Source of the DNA: Patiriisocius_A hiemis
GTDB taxonomy: Bacteria > Bacteroidota > Bacteroidia > Flavobacteriales > Flavobacteriaceae
Direction of reading: 5' to 3'
DNA: 38,399 nucleotides
NCBI RefSeq assembly: GCF_031846325.1
Contig: NZ_JAVRHZ010000010.1
Coordinates: 1 to 38,399, forward strand
Shown here: piece by piece, positions 1 to 6,356 of the stretch
Numbering within the stretch: the first letter of the stretch is position 1
How the letters are laid out: every line of letters starts with the position of its first letter
Program-made: the position numbers and the translations under genes
The notes under the pieces: generated by a model
Told to the model about the DNA's origin: nothing
The model's database searches: none
The model's input: only the letters and a program-made list of their open reading frames with translations

Positions 1-1312
1 TTCCCGAAGCAATACTTGGTATTGTACAAGGGAAGCCTCCTGCGCAAGGAGCACTTATGGTTTGGATTGTTAAATTCGATGGTGTGTCCGTAACAACTAC
101 ATTATTGGCTGTATCTGGACCTGCGTTACTTACTACTAAGGTATAGATAACAGTATCGCCTGTTTGATAAGGACTCGTATCTGTTAAGGTTTTCGTTACT
201 CCTACATCGGCAATTGGGTCTGCAACTGTTACTGTAAAAGTTCCAAGATTAGAACCTGCACCAATTGCATCTTCTACTCTAAAGTTAATTGTAGAGACCC
301 CAGTAAACCCATTAACAGGAGTAAATACAACGTTTCCTGCATTATCTACAACATACGTTCCTTCTCCAGGGATTACCAAAGGAGTTCCTGGACTTCCAAC
401 ATTTGTTGGATCATTAGGGTCAATTAAGGTTATTGTTGTAGGGTCTATATTATTTTCTGGATCTGTTGCCCCATTTAATAATGGAACAGAAGCAGTTGCT
501 GTATTAAAAGCGGTGGTTGTAGATTGATTTACTACTGTAGGAGGATTATTTATTGTTGTAGTAGATGGAGTACCAAAAGTAACTTCTCCTAAAAAGCCAA
601 TCGAAATATTACGTGTTTGCACAGGATCATTGTTATCTCGACCTAGCACGAAATTTACTTCACTTACATTGGTATAGTTTACTACCACAATAGAGCGAGT
701 ACTTGCAGGGTCCACTCCTGGATCTGTAATATTTGCACTATTAAAGCGAATTGCTCCAGAACCTGCAGGGTAAAAACTTCCTGGATTAGGCGTAATAATT
801 GTTCCTGGGGGTGTTGCAGACTCTAAGGTATAACTATCAGGAATAACAACTTCTGCCCATTCTTCTGCATCATTATCAATAATTTCTAGCGCAAAAGCAT
901 CTAACGGATATATTACGGCATCATTAACATCTGTATCTGCTGTACCTGCAACAATAAAGACAATTCTAAATTGAACACCTTCTCCGGCACTATCATAAGT
1001 AATAGAAGGCTCAAAACGGTTTACATTATCTTGTGTAGTATCAACATTAACAACTGTCGGTGTGCCGATAAAGCTCACTATATAAATAAGGGCATCTACA
1101 TCTGTAGGTGTGCCGTTTGCAGCAATCTCTACATCTTCCACTAAGTAAATAGCACCTGGTTGGTTTGCGGTTCCAGGAGCAGAAATCAAAGTTTGCGTAT
1201 TAGGAAAAGAAGGAGTTGCTTGTCCAAAAACTAATAGTGGACTTAGAAAAAACAAAAAAGTTGTTAAAAAAAATAAAAAGCTATTTTTCGTAGATTGAGT
1301 AAAAAGTTTCAT
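1..1312 (-). CDS. N-terminal part of large secreted DUF11-repeat surface protein (cut by window edge)
   Basis: An open frame on the minus strand starts at ATG 1312 and runs off the left edge without a stop, giving about 437 codons. Residues 1 to about 31 form a signal peptide: a basic start (MKLFTQSTK), a long hydrophobic core and a likely cut after VFG. Residues about 32-260 are a beta-rich region without a family I can name. Residues about 265-365 resemble a cadherin/tandem-95-like Ig domain (PPTVVNQSTTT, VNGFTGVSTINFRVED). From about 370 a DUF11 repeat begins (ADVGVTKTLTDTSPYQTGDT, then VVVTDTP). In Flavobacteriia such proteins are usually very long, end in a type IX secretion sorting domain and act as surface or gliding adhesins. 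The C-terminus is outside the window, so the type IX assignment is inference. A TATATTTG box lies about 70 nt upstream. Confidence 0.85.
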   Translation of the reverse strand, partial: MKLFTQSTKNSFLFFLTTFLFFLSPLLVFGQATPSFPNTQTLISAPGTANQPGAIYLVEDVEIAANGTPTDVDALIYIVSFIGTPTVVNVDTTQDNVNRFEPSITYDSAGEGVQFRIVFIVAGTADTDVNDAVIYPLDAFALEIIDNDAEEWAEVVIPDSYTLESATPPGTIITPNPGSFYPAGSGAIRFNSANITDPGVDPASTRSIVVVNYTNVSEVNFVLGRDNNDPVQTRNISIGFLGEVTFGTPSTTTINNPPTVVNQSTTTAFNTATASVPLLNGATDPENNIDPTTITLIDPNDPTNVGSPGTPLVIPGEGTYVVDNAGNVVFTPVNGFTGVSTINFRVEDAIGAGSNLGTFTVTVADPIADVGVTKTLTDTSPYQTGDTVIYTLVVSNAGPDTANNVVVTDTPSNLTIQTISAPCAGGFPCTIPSIASG

Positions 1313-1381
1313 AAGCTATACTCTATGGTTAATATCAATATTATTTATTATAAATTAGGGGGCGTCATAATAGACAAAGCA

Positions 1382-1389
1382 CAAATATA
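1382..1389 (-). promoter_or_regulatory. Candidate -7 box for the surface-protein gene
   Basis: TATATTTG on the minus strand matches the Bacteroidota -7 consensus TAnnTTTG and lies about 70 nt upstream of ATG 1312. The nearest TTG that could be a -33 box (1417-1419) is 27 nt away, too far for a good match, so this is a partial promoter call. Confidence 0.35.
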
Positions 1390-1776
1390 TAATTTCATGT
1401 TAAAAACATTTAAGGTCAACTCGTTTAAAGTTCAAAAAAACAAGCTTAAATACATTTGTTTTCGATAAAATGTCCAATAATTACGATTAAATACATTTTA
1501 TATTAACTTTTAATAATATTTTACCTACAAATAATTGGGCTTTTTTATCAAATAAAATTAAGATAGTATAAGAAATTGTATCTTTTTTATCGATTAAATG
1601 CATTTTTTAAAAGTTAAAACGCAGAAAATACCACTTGAGTAATAATTAATAAGAAAATTTAAAAATTAAGTGGGTTTAATAATTAAATTATATATTTGAT
1701 TTTTAGTAAGAAAAAACCTACTAAAGTACTGAAAACAAAGCTTTTTATCAATAGTACAAAATTGGTTTTTGGAGTT

Positions 1777-1784
1777 TAAGTTTG
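1777..1784 (+). promoter_or_regulatory. Candidate -7 box for the 40-aa lipoprotein gene
   Basis: TAAGTTTG matches TAnnTTTG and would give a leader of about 30 nt before ATG 1821. No TTG lies at the expected upstream distance; the nearest (1762-1764) is only 12 nt away. TATATTTG at 1691-1698 is an alternative. Confidence 0.35.
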
Positions 1785-1820
1785 TGATATATTAAGTCAT
1801 AAATTAAAACACAGAAAACC

Positions 1821-1943
1821 ATGAAAAAATTAATGTTTATTCTTGCAATCTTAGCATTAGGAGCTAGTTGCACACCGGAATCAATTGAAACAAATGAGCA
1901 ACAAATTGACAAAAAAGACTACTACATTCCGCCAAACGGATAA
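1821..1943 (+). CDS. Tiny lipoprotein, 40 aa
   Basis: ATG at 1821 opens a 40-codon frame ending in TAA at 1941-1943. Residues 1-17 are a lipoprotein signal: MKK, a hydrophobic core (LMFILAILAL) and the lipobox GASC with the lipid-bearing Cys at residue 17. The mature part would be only 24 residues, starting CTPESIETNEQQIDKK and ending DYYIPPNG. Very short lipoproteins of this shape occur in flavobacteria, but I cannot give this one a function. The last 50 nt overlap, in another frame, the start of the membrane-protein gene (ATG 1894), which suggests translational coupling. The signal peptide and lipobox make it unlikely to be a chance frame. Confidence 0.65.
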   Translation: MKKLMFILAILALGASCTPESIETNEQQIDKKDYYIPPNG

Positions 1944-2406
1944 GAGCAGGTCATTATATATAGGGGTGTTATTGTTAATTTTTTTAACGGTAACACCTTT
2001 TCTATTTTATACCTACAAATTTGCTCCAGATAGCAAAGAGTGGAATACTCTTTTTGGCACCATTAATTCTGGGTCTTTTCCTTCTGTAAGTATTTATTTG
2101 CATGTACTATTTACTAAGTTAATATTAGTACTACTTACTGGCATCTGGTTCTTAACTTCCAATAACTGGTGGAAGTATGGAATACTCGTTCCTTTCACTA
2201 TGTTTTTATTTCAGTTATCCGGGGTATTAAATCACAAAATTAGTTATATAGATGAGTATGATTTTTGGTACTCACTTCCTTTTATTCTTCCAATAGTTTT
2301 CTTCTTAGTATATATTTCTATCAGAATTAAAAGAAAACCTTCTTCTATTGAATTAAAAGATGAAGTAGATAACGAAATCAAAAATATATTAAGCGATAGC
2401 TTATAA
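1894..2406 (+). CDS. Four-helix membrane protein of unknown function
   Basis: About 170 aa. I chose ATG 1894; an in-frame TTG at 1885 and a GTG at 1966 are alternatives, but the GTG would remove the basic residues before the first helix. A cationic N-terminus rich in K, R and T is followed by four hydrophobic segments, at about residues 23-40, 66-88, 92-112 and 123-145. The tail is charged and probably cytoplasmic (RIKRKPSSIELKDEVDNE). I recognise no domain. The start lies inside the upstream lipoprotein gene in a different frame, so the two are probably co-transcribed and translationally coupled, and may act together at the envelope. No strong terminator follows. Confidence 0.65.
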   Translation: MSNKLTKKTTTFRQTDKSRSLYIGVLLLIFLTVTPFLFYTYKFAPDSKEWNTLFGTINSGSFPSVSIYLHVLFTKLILVLLTGIWFLTSNNWWKYGILVPFTMFLFQLSGVLNHKISYIDEYDFWYSLPFILPIVFFLVYISIRIKRKPSSIELKDEVDNEIKNILSDSL

Positions 2407-2477
2407 AGTGTTTTCTAAAAATAATTCGAACACGTTTATTCTAAAGAAACGTGCCCCTCTAAAATCGGTAAGTCATT

Positions 2478-2562
2478 TATCAACAAAGTCAGAATAAAAA
2501 ACAAATCAGCAAAAAAGCGGATTATTATTTTTTCATATACAAAAATGATAAGAAGCAAGCTT
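2478..2562. repeat. 85-bp direct repeat, copy 1
   Basis: This 85-nt stretch is repeated without mismatch at 2610-2694, an offset of 132 nt. Upstream of it the two copies still align in a weaker way back to about 2454/2586, for example TCGGTAAGTC against TCGGCGAGTC. Identity stops abruptly at the end of AAGCTT. Copy 1 carries only the left arm (2528-2547) of the hairpin that is complete in copy 2. No coding frame fits either copy. Confidence 0.9.
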
Positions 2563-2609
2563 ACTAATAAATGAAAGGGACTTGCCTCCTATTCAGTCGG
2601 CGAGTCTCA

Positions 2610-2694
2610 TATCAACAAAGTCAGAATAAAAAACAAATCAGCAAAAAAGCGGATTATTATTTTTTCATATACAAAAATGATAAGAAGCAAGCTT
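2610..2694. repeat. 85-bp direct repeat, copy 2
   Basis: Second copy of the sequence at 2478-2562, ending at AAGCTT inside a hairpin loop. In this copy the left arm (2660-2679) finds a perfect 20-nt partner just downstream (2698-2717), so only copy 2 can form the full stem. It lies immediately downstream of the two minus-strand tRNA genes and their terminator. Confidence 0.9.
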
Positions 2695-2717
2695 CAACAT
2701 TTTTGTATATGAAAAAA
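2660..2717. repeat. Long inverted repeat (20-bp perfect stem)
   Basis: Left arm 2660-2679 pairs perfectly with right arm 2698-2717. The 18-nt loop contains a second small stem, GAAGC/GCTTC around AA. The terminal A6 of the right arm (2712-2717) is also the left foot of the terminator at 2712-2741, so the two hairpins cannot form together. Confidence 0.85.
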
Positions 2718-2741
2718 CCGAATCTTTCGATTCGGTTTTTT
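2712..2741. terminator. Intrinsic terminator after the tRNA genes
   Basis: Stem A6-CCGAATC / GATTCGG-T6 around loop TTTC. The sequence is near-symmetrical, so it can end transcripts from both sides: the tRNA-Gly/tRNA-Leu transcript coming leftward and anything coming from 1821-2406 rightward. Confidence 0.8.
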
Positions 2742-2750
2742 ACTCATTTG

Positions 2751-2836
2751 TACTGAAGACGGGACTTGAACCCGTACGGGCATTTCTGCCCACTGGATTT
2801 TAAGTCCAGCGTGTCTACCAATTCCACCACTTCAGC
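2751..2836 (-). tRNA. tRNA-Leu (UAA)
   Basis: The minus strand folds as an 86-nt class II tRNA. The acceptor starts GCTGAAG and pairs with CTTCAGT (first pair G-U), with discriminator A at 2751. The D-arm contains GGTAGAC. The anticodon stem-loop GGACTTAAAATCC gives anticodon TAA, the long variable arm is GTGGGCAGAAATGCCC, and the T-loop contains GTTCAAGTC. CCA is not encoded. It lies 42 nt after tRNA-Gly on the same strand and just before the terminator at 2712-2741. Confidence 0.95.
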
Positions 2837-2878
2837 ATTATAATTGGTATATATAAAAACTAATTAGCTTCTATGTTG

Positions 2879-2951
2879 AGCGAAAAACGGGATTCGAACC
2901 CGCGACCTCCACCTTGGCAAGGTGGCGCTCTACCAACTGAGCTATTTTCGC
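2879..2951 (-). tRNA. tRNA-Gly (GCC)
   Basis: The minus strand gives a 73-nt tRNA. Acceptor GCGAAAA pairs with TTTTCGC, the D-arm is AGCTCAGTTGGTAGAGC, the anticodon stem-loop CCACCTTGCCAAGGTGG has anticodon GCC, and the T-arm contains GGGTTCGAATCCC. The discriminator is T and CCA is not encoded. It is first in the small leftward tRNA unit; a promoter-like TTG-N18-TAAATTTG lies about 38 nt upstream. Confidence 0.96.
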
Positions 2952-2989
2952 GAATGGTATATTACCACACTTCCCTTAGAAAGCGGATG

Positions 2990-3018
2990 CAAATTTAAAC
3001 TATTTAGAATAATCTCAA
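2990..3018 (-). promoter_or_regulatory. Candidate promoter of the tRNA-Gly/tRNA-Leu unit
   Basis: On the minus strand TTG (3018-3016) is followed after 18 nt by TAAATTTG (2997-2990), matching the Bacteroidota -33/-7 pattern. It lies between the mutS stop and tRNA-Gly, with about 38 nt to the mature tRNA 5' end. Confidence 0.5.
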
Positions 3019-3043
3019 AGACTTTTTTAAAAATTTTAGTCCT

Positions 3044-5659
3044 TTATTTTTTAGTTTTAATTGAAGCGTTTCGTTGTAGCATCCTTTTTATTTCATTTAA
3101 CTTCATTAGTGCTTCAACAGGTGTAAGTGTATCTATATCTATGTCAAGGATTTCCTCCCGAAGTTCTTCTAGTAAAGGATCATCTAATTTAAAGAAGCTA
3201 AGTTGAAGTTCTTCTTTACTTAGTTGTGACATAGTATTAGACAACTCATCAGAACCATGCATTTTTTCTAACTTCTTTAAAATTTTATTTGCACGATGCA
3301 AAACAGCTTGAGGCATTCCTGCCATTTTTGCAACATGAATACCAAAACTATGATGCGAGCCGCCAGGAACCAACTTTCGTAAAAACAATACATCATCTTT
3401 TAGTTCTTTTACCGAAACATTATAGTTTTTTATTCTATCAAATGTTTCAGTCATTTCGTTAATTTCATGGTAATGGGTAGCAAATAACGTTTTTGCTTTA
3501 CTTGGGTGTTCGTGAAGGTATTCGCTTATTGCCCAAGCGATAGAAATTCCATCGTACGTACTTGTCCCCCTGCCTATCTCATCTAGTAATACTAATGACC
3601 TTTTAGAAATATTATTAAGAATACTAGCCGTTTCATTCATTTCTACCATAAAAGTAGATTCTCCCATAGAGATATTATCACTTGCTCCTACTCTAGTAAA
3701 TATTTTATCTACACAACCCATACGTACTGCTTTGGCTGGCACAAAACTTCCCATTTGAGCTAATAAAACAATAAGGGCTGTTTGGCGTAAAATTGCAGAC
3801 TTACCACTCATATTAGGCCCAGTAATCATGATAATTTGCTGGTTTTCTCTATCTAAAAAAACATCGTTTGCAATAAAAGGAGCATCAGGCGGCAGTTGTT
3901 GCTCAATCACAGGATGACGCCCTTCTTTGATATCAAGATCAAAAGAATCATCAAAAAGTGGACGGGTATAATTAGCTTCTTTAGCTTGTTGTGTAAATGA
4001 TGCTAAACAATCTAAAGTAGCGATTAATAATGAATTTTGTTGTACTGCACTAATATATTGTAACATCCAAGAAATAAACTTTGCATAAATTTCCTGTTCT
4101 AAGACTGTTATTTTTTCTTCGGCACCTAATATTTTTGCCTCGTACTCCTTTAGCTCTTCAGTTATATAACGTTCTGCACTTACCAAAGTTTGTTTTCTAA
4201 TCCACTCTTCAGGAACTTTATCTTTATGTGTGTTTCTTACCTCTATATAATATCCAAACACATTATTAGAAGCTATTTTTAAAGAGGTAATGCCTGTTCG
4301 TTCTGTCTCTCTCTGCAACATATTGTCCAGATATTCCTTCCCTCCTGTTGCAATACTCCTAAGTTCGTCTAAGTCTTTATTAAAACCTTCGGCAATTGCA
4401 TTTCCCTTGAGAATATTTACCGGAGCTTCTTCAGTAATTGTTTCTTTTATTTTTTCTCGAAGCACTTCACAGTCTTGCAATTGTTCTCCTATTACTCGCA
4501 AAGAGTCATTTTTTGCTTCCATTGCAATTGCTTTTAAAGGAACAATAGCCTCCAAAGCATTTTTAAGCTGAATAACTTCTCTAGGGTTAATTTTACCGGT
4601 AGCAACTTTTGAAATAAGTCGCTCTATATCTCCAATTTTTTTAAACTGATTTTGAAACTTCTGAAGTACAACATCATTGTCTTGTAAATAGCTAACCACT
4701 TCATGACGCCTTGTTATTTCATCAACATTTTTTAGAGGGAGTGCCATCCATCTCTTGAGCAAACGGCCACCCATAGGAGAGATGGTCTTATCAATTACAT
4801 CTAGTAAAGTAACAGCATTTTGATTTGTAGATTGATAAAGCTCTAGGTTTCTAATGGTAAACCTATCCATCCAAACATAAGCATCTTCTGCAATACGAGC
4901 TATCTTAGTTATGTGGCCTAGCTTATTGTGTTGTGTTTCGGCAAGATAATGCATTACAGCTCCAGAAGCTATTAAGCCCTCTTGTAGGTGGTCTACGCCA
5001 AAGCCTTTTAAATTTTTTGTTCCAAATTGTTTTGTGAGTGTTTCTAAACTATAGTCTGTTTGAAAAACCCAATCTTCTAAATAAAATACGTTAAATGCAT
5101 CTCCAAAAGTTTCAGAAAAAAGCGTTCTTTTTTGTTTGCTAAAAAGTATTTCAGAAGGGTTAAAATTTTGAAGTAATTTATCAATATACTCTATATTTCC
5201 AGTTGCTGTTAAAAATTCACCTGTAGAGACATCTAAAAAAGAAACCCCTACGCCTTTTTTTCCAAAATAAATAGCAGCAAGAAAATTATTTGATTTAGAC
5301 TGGAGAATATCATCATTAAGTGCTACTCCAGGAGTGACTAGCTCTGTCACACCTCTTTTTACTATTTTCTTTGTTTGTTTTGGATCTTCTAACTGATCAC
5401 AAATTGCAACACGGCAGCCAGCCATTACTAGCTTTGGCAAATAAGTATTTAACGAGTGATGCGGAAACCCTGCAAGAGCTGTATCCTCACCACCATTATT
5501 TCTGGCTGTAAGGGTAATATTTAAAATACCTGCCGCTTTTACAGCATCTTCGCCAAAAGTTTCATAAAAGTCTCCAACTCTAAACAACAATAACGCATCA
5601 GGATACTTTGCCTTGATAGTATTGTATTGTTGCATTAAAGGAGTTACTTTTTTTGCCAT
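3044..5659 (-). CDS. mutS: DNA mismatch repair protein MutS
   Basis: 871 aa, a normal length for MutS. It recognises base mismatches and small loops and recruits MutL in an ATP-dependent way. The N-terminal domain has the mismatch-reading motif GDFYETFG (Phe31 and Glu33 of the F-x-E signature). The ABC-type ATPase domain has Walker A TGPNMSGKS at about 612-619 and Walker B plus signature DEIGRGTSTYDG at about 690. The connector, lever and clamp regions lie between. ATG 5659 gives the expected start (MAKKVTPLMQQY). The C-terminal tail is short and lysine-rich. The neighbours are unrelated: a divergent SpoU methyltransferase upstream and tRNA genes downstream. Confidence 0.98.
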   Translation of the reverse strand: MAKKVTPLMQQYNTIKAKYPDALLLFRVGDFYETFGEDAVKAAGILNITLTARNNGGEDTALAGFPHHSLNTYLPKLVMAGCRVAICDQLEDPKQTKKIVKRGVTELVTPGVALNDDILQSKSNNFLAAIYFGKKGVGVSFLDVSTGEFLTATGNIEYIDKLLQNFNPSEILFSKQKRTLFSETFGDAFNVFYLEDWVFQTDYSLETLTKQFGTKNLKGFGVDHLQEGLIASGAVMHYLAETQHNKLGHITKIARIAEDAYVWMDRFTIRNLELYQSTNQNAVTLLDVIDKTISPMGGRLLKRWMALPLKNVDEITRRHEVVSYLQDNDVVLQKFQNQFKKIGDIERLISKVATGKINPREVIQLKNALEAIVPLKAIAMEAKNDSLRVIGEQLQDCEVLREKIKETITEEAPVNILKGNAIAEGFNKDLDELRSIATGGKEYLDNMLQRETERTGITSLKIASNNVFGYYIEVRNTHKDKVPEEWIRKQTLVSAERYITEELKEYEAKILGAEEKITVLEQEIYAKFISWMLQYISAVQQNSLLIATLDCLASFTQQAKEANYTRPLFDDSFDLDIKEGRHPVIEQQLPPDAPFIANDVFLDRENQQIIMITGPNMSGKSAILRQTALIVLLAQMGSFVPAKAVRMGCVDKIFTRVGASDNISMGESTFMVEMNETASILNNISKRSLVLLDEIGRGTSTYDGISIAWAISEYLHEHPSKAKTLFATHYHEINEMTETFDRIKNYNVSVKELKDDVLFLRKLVPGGSHHSFGIHVAKMAGMPQAVLHRANKILKKLEKMHGSDELSNTMSQLSKEELQLSFFKLDDPLLEELREEILDIDIDTLTPVEALMKLNEIKRMLQRNASIKTKK

Positions 5660-5806
5660 AAATATTCTTTGTCTTTAAGTCTTTATGAAGGTGAACTTCA
5701 GCAGCTACTTTTATTAAAAAGAAAGTTAGTAAATGTAAAAAATAGACCTAGTTGTAGAAAGAAAAATAAGGGTGACTTATTCACATTTATCAACAATTAA
5801 TATTAC

Positions 5807-5814
5807 TATTTTTG
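5807..5814 (+). promoter_or_regulatory. -7 box directly before the SpoU methyltransferase start
   Basis: TATTTTTG matches TAnnTTTG exactly and ends only 5 nt before ATG 5820. No TTG is seen at the -33 distance. If used, transcription would begin at or next to the start codon and the mRNA would be nearly leaderless. Confidence 0.45.
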
Positions 5815-5819
5815 TATTG

Positions 5820-6356
5820 ATGAAATTCAGAAAACTAAAAAATAGTGAACTTGACAGGCCAACGGTAGAAGTTTTTAAGAAAACAGAAAAAACACCCGTA
5901 ATTATTATACTAGACAATATAAGGAGTCTTAACAACATTGGTTCGGTTTTTAGAACAGCAGATGCTTTTTTAATTGAAAAAATATACCTCTGTGGTATTA
6001 CAGCCACACCTCCAAACAAAGACATCCATAAAACTGCACTAGGAGCTACAGAGAGTGTAGCATGGGAATATAAGGAAGATACCGTTGCACTTGTAAATGA
6101 GTTAAAAAAGCAACAAATTACTACCATCGCTATTGAACAAACTGAGAAAGCAACACTACTTCAAGACTATAAAGTATCTGCTAACTCAAAGTATGCTATT
6201 ATTTTTGGAAACGAAGTAAAGGGTGTGCAGCAAGGTGTAGTTAATGTTTGTGATAATGTAATTGAGATACCACAATTTGGCACTAAGCATTCTCTAAATA
6301 TAAGTGTAAGTGCTGGGGTTGTTGTATGGGATTTTTTTAAAAAAATATCTTTTTAA
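5820..6356 (+). CDS. SpoU/TrmH-family RNA 2'-O-methyltransferase
   Basis: 178 aa from ATG 5820. An in-frame upstream ATG at 5772 would add 16 residues that include the promoter-like box, so I reject it. The family transfers a methyl group from SAM to a ribose 2'-OH in tRNA or rRNA through a trefoil-knot (SPOUT) fold. Visible motifs are motif 1 NIRSLNNIGSVFRTADAF, motif 2 IFGNEVKGV and motif 3 IPQFGTKHSLNISVSAGV. The short length without an RNA-binding extension resembles TrmH/TrmL-like enzymes; the exact nucleotide modified cannot be told. It is divergent from mutS and converges with the FolK-dNK gene; the two stop codons share the bases TTAA at 6353-6356. Confidence 0.93.
   Translation: MKFRKLKNSELDRPTVEVFKKTEKTPVIIILDNIRSLNNIGSVFRTADAFLIEKIYLCGITATPPNKDIHKTALGATESVAWEYKEDTVALVNELKKQQITTIAIEQTEKATLLQDYKVSANSKYAIIFGNEVKGVQQGVVNVCDNVIEIPQFGTKHSLNISVSAGVVVWDFFKKISF

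Larger units (their letters stand above)
1313..1820. other. AT-rich intergenic region with repeated TCGAT/ATCGAT motifs
   Basis: About 500 nt with no convincing gene on either strand, separating two divergent genes. It holds TTCGATAAAA at 1461-1470, CGATTAAATACATTTTA at 1484-1500 and a near-copy CGATTAAATGCATTTTTT at 1591-1608. The second sits inside TTTTATCGATTAAAT (1585-1599). The same 15-mer and TTCGATAAAA both recur at 14946-14976 upstream of another small lipoprotein. Candidate -7 boxes for the rightward gene are TATATTTG at 1691-1698 and TAAGTTTG at 1777-1784. Confidence 0.5.

Noticed and set aside
1911..1917. -1 ribosomal slippery site AAAAAAG in the lipoprotein-membrane overlap
   Set aside because: A -1 shift leads to the wrong frame; the membrane protein is in the +1 frame. 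Only loss of one A would join them, and six As are few for that.
2431..2453. CACGTTT/AAACGTG hairpin as terminator of the membrane-protein gene
   Set aside because: It is followed by CCCCTCT, not by a T-run.
2478..2694. CRISPR array
   Set aside because: Only two copies of 85 nt with a 47-nt gap, no further repeats and no cas genes.
2571..2756. 61-codon open frame over the direct repeat
   Set aside because: It runs through the second repeat copy, the hairpin and the terminator, has no recognisable domain and no upstream promoter; composition matches non-coding A/T-rich DNA.
5772..5819. Longer start for the SpoU methyltransferase
   Set aside because: The extra 16 residues are unlike the family N-terminus and the segment contains an exact -7 box at 5807-5814.
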